A stretch of DNA of 28,887 nt from Bisporella sp. PMI_857 (lineage: Eukaryota > Ascomycota > Leotiomycetes > Helotiales > Helotiaceae): positions 1 to 28,887 of the forward strand of contig JAJSPD010000189.1 of NCBI GenBank assembly GCA_021307315.1. Direction: 5' to 3'. Shown here in pieces: positions 23,087 to 28,887 of the stretch; position 1 is the first letter of the stretch; each line of letters begins with the position of its first letter. Under the pieces are notes generated by a model. That model made no database searches. It had not been told where the DNA came from and saw nothing but the letters and a program-made list of their open reading frames with translations. Position numbers and translations under genes: made by a program.

Positions 23087-23612
23087 AAGAAGCGATAATT
23101 AAGAACACGAGAACAATTGAATGTTATTTGAGTCTTGTCTGATGAAGATGGAAATTTAATGTCTAAGTCGTAGCCTGCCTCCATAGAAACAAAAAGTGAT
23201 TGAGCGAGGTTTCTGTTTTGTGGGGTAGGTCGTTCAACTGCCACTTCGACGAAAGCGGGCGCAAAAGAGCACAGACTCCCACAGCTTAGTATTACGAAAG
23301 TCAACTAGTGGGGTCCAGTATTGGGATATACTTGTATGAACATTGGTAGTGGCTTGCAAGAAGGATCTTCTGGAGACATTCAGAAATATTGAAAGAGTGA
23401 TTGTGCTACATATATTGTCCATGGCTGAAGGCGTTAAAAGGCCTCGAATTGCTGTAGAAGTGCGTTTACACACCTCGAAGAGGGAGGAAAGCAGAGAATA
23501 ATATCCTGAGAATTAAGTGGATCTGTTCTGCACTTGTATCTTACAATCTCTGTTATCTATGCGACTATAAAACATGTAGAACTAAGTAGTGGCCCGTCAT
23601 ATTCGTTAAGCT
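23087..23612. promoter_or_regulatory. P450 promoter region and hydrolase 3' flank
   Basis: This 526-bp spacer holds the P450 promoter. The exact motif TGTGGGGTA is at 23219-23227, and a related GTGGGGTCC at 23308-23316 resembles the TGTGGGGTCC element of the bidirectional promoter. An open frame of 116 codons (22954-23304, minus) overlaps the P450 start out of frame and has no protein-like features. Confidence 0.55.
23219..23227 (+). promoter_or_regulatory. Cluster motif TGTGGGGTA (exact copy 3)
   Basis: It lies 133-141 bp before the P450 start codon. Orientation is opposite to copy 2 relative to its gene, so orientation is not fixed across the cluster. Confidence 0.6.
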
Positions 23613-24467
23613 TCATTTTAAGGTATCCCCAAGTTGCGATATAAATTCCATGACTGCTTTTTGACAGTCTTGCGGCTTTTCCACATATATCTCATGGCCA
23701 GTTGCATCAATAACTTCCAGCTTCGCAGTGGGTATCTGGGTTTGAATCCACTTCTGCTCCTCCAGCTTGGTTGCCGCACTCCTCGCAGGAGCTAAGATGA
23801 GCATAGGGATCCTGATCTGTTGCAGGTATCGGCGTGAATCTAATGTTGAAAGGAATTGAGCGTAACCTGCGAGGCCCTCTCCTGTCGATATACCGACTTG
23901 TTGGATCCACCAATCGATATACCTGGGATCTGGCACAGAGACTGTGCCAGGGACCTTGGAAAGGGCCTGTCCCCAGCCTCGAGAGCCGAGCTGGCGACAA
24001 GCTGTTGGCCAACTGGGAAACCCAAATGAAAAAAGTGAAAGCGCTTCTTTTGGTAGATATGTTGGACTTGAGCAGATAATCAAGCTGCGGAGACGCTGCG
24101 GATGTTTTGCGGCCAATATCTCGCCAATTATTCCGCTGGTGCTCTCGCCTAGGAAATGTACTTTGGACAACCCAAGTTGATCTAGAGTATCTATAATCTC
24201 GTCGATGATGGTATTGACGGAGTACTCATAATCGCCTCCTGGTTCAGGATAGCTAGACTGCCCGTGACCTCGAGCATCCCGACGGATAACTCTGTATTTT
24301 TGAGCGAGAATTGGCACCCAGTGGTACCAAAAAGCTCCGTGGCGAGCAAAGCCATGCTGAATTACGATAGTTTCATGTTCAATCCACGGGTCTACAAAGT
24401 CGTCATCGAATATGTGCGTCGTCTGGCCATTAGGGTGAGTAATTATTCTGCTTGTTGATGTGGCCAT
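23613..24467 (-). CDS. Alpha/beta hydrolase, 3-oxoadipate enol-lactonase-like
   Basis: A single exon of 284 residues. The start is the ATG at 24467 (MATSTSR); an in-frame GTG 12 bp upstream is not a credible fungal start. Fold landmarks: oxyanion strand IVIQHGFARHGAFWYHW (34-50), RRDARGHGQS, and the nucleophile elbow LGESTSG with Ser109, where the residue two after the serine is Ser rather than the usual Gly. The catalytic His is probably His258 in DATGHEIYVEKP. The usual acid-bearing GEKD-type segment reads LAPARSAAT, so the catalytic acid is not obvious. Fungal proteins of this type are often annotated as 3-oxoadipate enol-lactone hydrolases, and the neighbouring PcaC-like gene agrees with that, but hydrolysis of another ester or lactone is equally possible. 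No signal peptide is seen. Confidence 0.9.
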   Translation of the reverse strand: MATSTSRIITHPNGQTTHIFDDDFVDPWIEHETIVIQHGFARHGAFWYHWVPILAQKYRVIRRDARGHGQSSYPEPGGDYEYSVNTIIDEIIDTLDQLGLSKVHFLGESTSGIIGEILAAKHPQRLRSLIICSSPTYLPKEALSLFSFGFPSWPTACRQLGSRGWGQALSKVPGTVSVPDPRYIDWWIQQVGISTGEGLAGYAQFLSTLDSRRYLQQIRIPMLILAPARSAATKLEEQKWIQTQIPTAKLEVIDATGHEIYVEKPQDCQKAVMEFISQLGDTLK

Positions 24468-24659
24468 GGAGAATAACACAACTAGTGTTCACTTATGTTG
24501 GAACAGAGGATTATTTGATGAGTCGAATAGCATCTTGATAGCCAAATGTGTCAAAAAGCAGCAGGCTCCACATTTATTAAACCTCACCCAGATAAGTTCG
24601 CCATAAACTTAGGGGGAGCAAGCTAGGGCCACATTCGTGATACCGTAGTTGAAAGCTCA

Positions 24660-24668
24660 TGTGGGGTA
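24660..24668 (+). promoter_or_regulatory. Cluster motif TGTGGGGTA (exact copy 4)
   Basis: It lies 193-201 bp before the alpha/beta hydrolase start codon. Confidence 0.6.
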
Positions 24669-24773
24669 AGCCTTAATCGGGCTTAAGTAAAGGGACAACA
24701 AATCGACAACCTTAACCTTAAGGCATCTTTCTACCCAACTGTGAGGCACCCAGGAGGAATAGGAGCAATTCTC

Positions 24774-24836
24774 AGAGCATCCAGAGCATCCAGAGCATCC
24801 AGAGCATCCAGAGTATCCAGAGTATCCAGAGCATAT
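24774..24836. repeat. 9-bp minisatellite, seven units
   Basis: Seven head-to-tail units: four exact AGAGCATCC (from 24774), two AGAGTATCC (from 24810) and a diverged last unit AGAGCATAT (24828-24836). The near-identity of units suggests a recent expansion. It lies about 300 bp upstream of the alpha/beta hydrolase start and just beyond the 3' end of the decarboxylase-like gene. Confidence 0.9.
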
Positions 24837-24906
24837 TTATTGCATTATATGTTTCTGCAAGAAGCATGGAGGAGTATTGGCTACAAATATTTTACACGTA
24901 GGAGCA

Positions 24907-25353
24907 CTATTCACCGTTTTTCTCCAGCTCCTTCTTCACCTCCAGAATAGTCCTTTCGGCAATTTTAAAACCTTCCAGCCCGGCCGGCATGCCGCAATAT
25001 ATCGCAACCTGGAGCAGCACCTCCCGGACCTCGATCTCTGTAGCTCCATTGTTTAGGGCACCACGTATATGAACAGCCAGTTCCGGCCCACGGTTTAAGG
25101 CGCACAGCATGGCAATGTTGAGCATCGACCGCGTCTTCTTTTCCAGGCCGGGACGCGTCCAGACGGAACCCCAGCATGCCTCCGTTACCAACTCCTGCAT
25201 TGGGCGGGCAAAAGCCGAGGAGCCGTTTGCAAGAGCCATGTCTACGTACTCCTTGCCTGCCACCTCATAGCGGATCCTGATTCCTTCCTGAAATATAGTT
25301 TGATGTGCTTCTTGAATCTTATGCTGGGAGGAGGTAGTTGAAGAAGAAGCCAT
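24907..25353 (-). CDS. Carboxymuconolactone decarboxylase-like protein (PcaC type)
   Basis: A single exon of 148 residues, all-helical CMD fold (PF02627). The start ATG at 25353 gives MASSSTTSSQ, a short Ser-rich tail. Landmarks: WGSVWTRPGLEKKTRSMLNIAML (61-83), HIRGALNNGATEIEVREVLLQVAIYCGMPAG (95-125), and a Cys at 120 but no CxxC pair, which separates it from AhpD-type peroxidase relatives and matches the 4-carboxymuconolactone decarboxylase branch. That enzyme decarboxylates the lactone to 3-oxoadipate enol-lactone in the protocatechuate pathway. In some bacteria the decarboxylase and the enol-lactone hydrolase are fused (PcaL); here the equivalents are adjacent and co-oriented. CMD-fold proteins are also used in fungal natural-product pathways, so the substrate is not settled. 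Confidence 0.9.
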   Translation of the reverse strand: MASSSTTSSQHKIQEAHQTIFQEGIRIRYEVAGKEYVDMALANGSSAFARPMQELVTEACWGSVWTRPGLEKKTRSMLNIAMLCALNRGPELAVHIRGALNNGATEIEVREVLLQVAIYCGMPAGLEGFKIAERTILEVKKELEKNGE

Positions 25354-27009
25354 GGTATGGTATATGTAGGATGCGAGCTTTATAAAATTGGTAGATTTGA
25401 GAGTGACTTAGTAGGCTGTTAGCTAAGAATGAGAATGGCTCCGTGCTGCTATGTATCAACCTACATGTTGTTTTATGTTGTAGATTGTGAGATTACTCTG
25501 AAATCTGGACCTTACCCCAGCCTGGAGGGAACCAGCTAGATAAAGGAACAGAGATAGGCATGTTTCTGAAGAGGGGTAATTTAGTGAATAAGCAATCTGT
25601 GCCTGCCCTAGCCGCACCGCTTTATCTTGTATCCTTCTAGAATAACAACATTTCGTTGAGCTGGTAACACTCTTCTTATGGATAACTTATTGAATCGTTG
25701 TACTACATCCTACCAGTGCACTAAAGAATCCTATCTGATCTCTATTCTGCATCACCCAACATTAAACTCCACTCTCACTGGTCTCAAGTCATCTCACAAT
25801 AGCATTTCTGTCTTTCGTTATCGGGGAACTTAGTATGCTAAAGTGCCCAGGCAATTGGAGAAATCCAAATCGATTAAACAATAGACTAATTATGAGCTCG
25901 ACTGTACCGGCTTTGGGTGAGTTGGTGTATGTATTGTCCTTTCTCCCCCCTCGGAAGATTGAGCGGAACAAGTTTCAGAGTCTAAATACTACTATAAGAG
26001 TACCTCAGCTGAAAGCTAGCATTTCTACTTTAACCCTACTTCCCGTAGTACTATGAATTCATGGTAACTCAAACCTGTGAGCTTGTCGCCACCATGTATG
26101 AGCCAGCCTTGAACTAAGAAGCCGAAGAAACAAGGGGCTTTTCTCACCGATTTACGATTTGCCTACCCTTCATGGAAATAGTTGCAGCGGGTGAACCGGT
26201 TATCAGCCTTGCTGTTAAAGCCCGCTAGCACGTGTTTGACTAGCCTTCCCCATTTCAGGCCTCTTTGTGCGCACACCACTGTGTTGACCCGCTGTATCTG
26301 TTCCGGAACCAAGAGAGCATATTTTTTACTCAAAGAGCAAGAAAAATGGGTCGGATGATGTAGAACAAATGGATCGGTTTTGCATATGGCGAAAGCCATG
26401 GGATGATGGCAAACACTTTGCTTTCGGTCCGTTTGGTAGCTGTGAGGAGATTGAATATCGGGAGTACGCTGAACAGAAACCAGTAAAATCATGGGAAGCT
26501 TTAAGTGAAACAGAAAGTGAAGCGCTCGACAGAATATTTTGTAATCTTGCTAGGGGGAAGTATAAGCGTAATCCGCTAGACACGTTCCGAGGGTCTAGAA
26601 TCCCATGCCTACTAAGTAGAATCAAGATTAGCACTTAGACTGTATAGCTTCTGGCTCCCTGGTAAATATATTGTTGTAACATACCATATTCCATTTACTA
26701 CTTTGCTTTAACTCCTTATATATAACCTTGGGGACCTATTGTGCTCATTTTGCATTATGAAAAGAAGGTGAAAATAGGACTCTCAAGTTTGCTCATTATG
26801 CACCGGCTTTCGGCCTCACCCAGGAAGGTTAATATCTCATTCAATAGAGGTAAAGAGATAAAAATACATTAGTTACTATAAAGGGCAAGGAACTTGAGTG
26901 AAAATGTCACAGTATGTCATCTTTTGTCTACAATTTATAGAAACTTAACTTCGGATTACTTATATTTCGTAAGCCCTGGAGGACTTTTGTTAAAGGCGGT
27001 GGATTAAAA
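25354..27009. other. Spacer between decarboxylase-like and reductase genes
   Basis: About 1.66 kb without a recognised gene. The part next to 25354 is the promoter of the CMD-like gene, with a TTTATA (25379-25384; TATAAA on the minus strand) close to the start and a cluster-motif variant at 25512-25520. An 89-codon plus-strand open frame at 26369-26638 (starting MDRFCIWRKPWDDG, Glu-rich) has a protein-like composition, but I recognise no family; overlapping minus-strand frames argue for caution. No repeats were noticed. Confidence 0.45.
25512..25520 (-). promoter_or_regulatory. Cluster motif variant CTGGGGTAA
   Basis: Plus strand reads TTACCCCAG. The core TGGGGTA is intact and the match to TGTGGGGTA is partial: 8 of 9 bases when aligned as GCTGGGGTA gives 7, so the safe statement is a shared 7-bp TGGGGTA core followed by A. 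It lies 159-167 bp before the CMD-like start codon. Confidence 0.4.
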
Positions 27010-28174
27010 CTATAGATCTGCCCTTGCATCTTCCCCTGCCCACGCTCTTCGAAGAAGTTCCGTAATTAAGTCTAACTCAAGAGCTCTAGGATTCCAATAT
27101 GGATTTGCTAGAGTGAGCTTCGCCGCTTCTGCTATACTCTCCTCCTTGAATCCAAAGTCCTTCAATGCCCTTCTAACATTCAAGCTCTCTAGCAGCATAT
27201 TTAGCCCTTTGATAGCACCTCCGTCGTTCGGAGGGAGCACCTTTGCCAGTTTCTCCAACACACCAGGAATATTAGGTGCGTTATAGGCAAGAGCATGAGG
27301 TAGAATGATGGTATGTACTTCTGCGTGTGGCATATTGAATGATCCACCTAGGGTATGGCATAACTTGTGGTGTAACGACATTCCGACCGCGCCAAGACAT
27401 GTTCCGCAAAGCCAAGCGCCATATAGAGCGGATTTCCGCGCAGATATGTCAGTGGGCGAAGTGACGATAAGAGGCAGTGATGCCGCCAGAGACTTGATGC
27501 CTTCAACTGCAAATAAGGAGATAATGGGATTACCGTTGCGTGCGTACAGCGCCTCAACTATAGAATTATGCACGAATTAGTCTTCTCCTGGAGTGCTTCA
27601 TGAAAGATATAAGGAGATAGCCGAAAAACTAGTAAGAATTTTATTTACCTGCATGCGCGATGGCATTGACTCCGCTTGTGGCGCTCATACCGGCAGGCAG
27701 TGTTAAAGTCAGATCAACATCGTAGATAACGCTTCCAGGAAAGATTTTGGGATCATTACGAGTCGTCTTCTTTCCGTCCAGTGTCTCCCCAAGAATTGGC
27801 GTCATCTCTGACCCTGCATACGTTGTAGGAATGCAAATATGCGGCAGGCCCGTCCTGATAGATATCGCTTTGCCTAAACCAATTGTGCTTCCACCGCCAA
27901 TGGAGATAAGTCCGTCAGCACCCTTTAGGCTTGCATATTCCAGTGCTTTTGTGCTGGTGCTTATAGGCGTGTGCATTGCTGCTTCACTGAAAATACCAGC
28001 CACCCTGCCGCCGAGTATTCGTTGGAGCTCCAAGGCTTGAGAAACTTGCTCCGGGGTTGACAAAAGCAGTGGTGCGTTCACTTTCAATCGTGCGACTTCA
28101 TCGGGGAGTCTATCAAGAGTCCGTTGACCGAAGACTACACGCATGGTGGTGGTATTGTATTCAAAAGACCCCAT
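27010..28174 (-). CDS. Maleylacetate reductase-like iron-containing alcohol dehydrogenase
   Basis: Exons 27649-28174 and 27010-27557 join in frame to 357 residues, the usual length for maleylacetate reductases; the 91-bp intron starts GTAAAT and splicing yields VNAIAHAVEALYA, a family hallmark. The N-terminal nucleotide-binding half carries SIGGGSTIGLGKA (Gly93-Thr97) and PTTYAGSEMTPILG; the C-terminal helical half carries GMSLHHKLCHTLGGSFNMPHAEVH with His238, His239, His243 and His253. The enzyme reduces maleylacetate to 3-oxoadipate with NAD(P)H, the last step in hydroxyquinol (1,2,4-trihydroxybenzene) degradation before thiolysis. It is a cytosolic enzyme by expectation. It is the strongest indicator that the block handles aromatic breakdown products. 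Two GTGGGGT-type elements lie upstream. Confidence 0.94.
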
Positions 28175-28595
28175 AGCCTTTTTTTAGATATGATATAGCT
28201 TCTGGGAAGAAGGAACTTTTAACGAGTTTAGGATATATATGAGTTCAGGATATCTGACAGGAGGTGTTTGATTCCAAAAAATTATGTATCAGAGGATTGG
28301 AAAAGCCTAGCCATTAAACGGAGTGGAACTGGTCTTCTCTAGTGACACCAGAGTTGACAATGCCGGCACAAAACTACCCCACCATAGATTTTCAAACATT
28401 TTGACCCCACACCGTCCCTTTTCTGGCTCTCAATGAGATTACACGATAGCAGTACTGACCCTTTTTACTATACCTTGAACAGCTGTGGGTACACAACCTT
28501 TCCGTAATGTGAGGATAAAGCAGGGGAAGGATTGATGGAATTGATGCAACTCTTTTTCGGGTAACTGACGCGGGTTCCAAATATATTTACGGCAA
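28175..28595. promoter_or_regulatory. Promoter region of the maleylacetate reductase-like gene
   Basis: AT-rich upstream region of the minus-strand gene starting at 28174. Two related elements lie here: TACCCCACC at 28375-28383 (8 of 9 match to the cluster motif) and GACCCCACA at 28403-28411 (8 of 9), about 201-209 and 229-237 bp before the start. No coding region is seen. Confidence 0.55.
28375..28383 (-). promoter_or_regulatory. Cluster motif variant GGTGGGGTA
   Basis: Plus strand reads TACCCCACC, one mismatch from the motif. A second one-mismatch copy, GACCCCACA, follows at 28403-28411. Confidence 0.45.
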
Positions 28596-28684
28596 ATATC
28601 TCATATACCACAAAAAAGTGCCCATATTTCTCATATACCACTACTTTTTTGACGAATATCTCATATACCACTTTTGTGGTATAT
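28596..28684. repeat. 30-bp tandem repeat with terminal hairpin
   Basis: A 16-bp conserved box ATATCTCATATACCAC recurs at 28596, 28626 (one mismatch) and 28656, at an exact 30-bp spacing, with diverged 14-bp linkers between. The third copy forms a perfect 9-bp hairpin, ATATACCAC-TTTT-GTGGTATAT, at 28663-28684. The array lies just outside the reductase promoter. Confidence 0.8.
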
Positions 28685-28797
28685 ATGGCATGACATAACG
28701 ACCAACGTGCAACAACGCAAAATAGGGTAATAAAATATGATAATTGATCAAATTGCAAATCGCAAATCGAAATCATTCAATTAATAACTTAGTGCTT

Positions 28798-28887
28798 TTG
28801 ACTTTCCTGGCCCTCGACTTTCTTGGCGCCCTCGACTTTCTTGGCTCTCGACATTCCTGACGCTCTCGACTTTCCTGGCCATCGACG
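28798..28887. repeat. Alternating 16/18-bp tandem repeat, 34-bp higher-order period
   Basis: Units begin TCGAC (first unit TTGAC) at 28798, 28814, 28832, 28848, 28866 and 28882, giving lengths 16, 18, 16, 18, 16 and then the window edge. All share GACTTTCYTGGC-like cores. The alternation makes a 34-bp higher-order unit. Because 34 is not a multiple of three, each period shifts frame, so the array is unlikely to be protein-coding. It continues beyond the window. Confidence 0.8.

Larger units (their letters stand above)
24468..24906. promoter_or_regulatory. Hydrolase promoter region with minisatellite
   Basis: A 439-bp spacer with the exact cluster motif at 24660-24668, followed upstream by the 9-bp minisatellite at 24774-24836. 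It also contains the 3' flank of the decarboxylase-like gene. No coding region is seen. Confidence 0.55.

Noticed and set aside
24465..24479. GTG start four codons upstream of the alpha/beta hydrolase ATG
   Set aside because: Non-ATG starts are rare in fungi, and the ATG at 24467 is a normal start in the same frame.
28596..28887. CRISPR-like array
   Set aside because: Spacers are absent or too short, the units are degenerate, and the genome is eukaryotic.

Overview
This window looks like nuclear DNA of a filamentous ascomycete (Pezizomycotina). The genes carry short introns (about 41-91 bp) with GT...AG ends and CTRAY-like branch sites. They encode a fungal-type type I fatty acid synthase alpha subunit, a DUF2855 protein, a CE3-type esterase and a DHA1-like MFS transporter, and are separated by AT-rich, repeat-bearing spacers. 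I rebuilt exon structures by eye. Every multi-exon gene below joins in frame to a complete protein.

Layout. (1) 771-5742 (+): a 1600-residue fatty acid synthase alpha subunit that stops after the ketosynthase and lacks the C-terminal phosphopantetheinyl transferase, as in the dedicated hexanoate-synthase alpha subunits of fungal polyketide pathways. No beta subunit or polyketide synthase lies in the window. (2) 6208-7075 (-): a secreted SGNH/CE3-like carbohydrate esterase. (3) 7076-9453: gene-poor, with a 156-bp TA-flanked foldback element (probable Tc1/mariner-type MITE). (4) 9454-10837 (+): a DUF2855 protein. (5) 10838-14767: a 3.9-kb spacer with a 13-bp minisatellite and uninterpretable ORF fragments. 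(6) 14768-28174: a compact block of seven enzyme and transporter genes: MFS transporter (-), BBE-like FAD oxidoreductase (+, sharing a bidirectional promoter with the transporter), PheA/TfdB-type FAD monooxygenase (-), cytochrome P450 (-), alpha/beta hydrolase of 3-oxoadipate enol-lactonase type (-), carboxymuconolactone-decarboxylase-like protein (-) and maleylacetate-reductase-like protein (-). (7) 28175-28887: promoter followed by tandem repeats that run off the window.

How the genes may work together. The right-hand block reads like an aromatic-ring catabolic cluster: hydroxylation by the monooxygenase and P450, oxidation by the flavoprotein, then lower-pathway enzymes related to the beta-ketoadipate/hydroxyquinol routes, plus a transporter. 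No ring-cleavage dioxygenase is visible. The alternative is a natural-product cluster that has recruited catabolic enzyme folds, perhaps together with the fatty acid synthase subunit on the left.

The most striking unexplained signal is a 9-bp promoter motif, TGTGGGGTA (reverse TACCCCACA). It is exact in four intergenic promoters and occurs as an 8-of-9 variant in the other two promoters of the seven-gene block. This points to common regulation by one C2H2-type factor, either pathway-specific or the carbon-catabolite repressor CreA.
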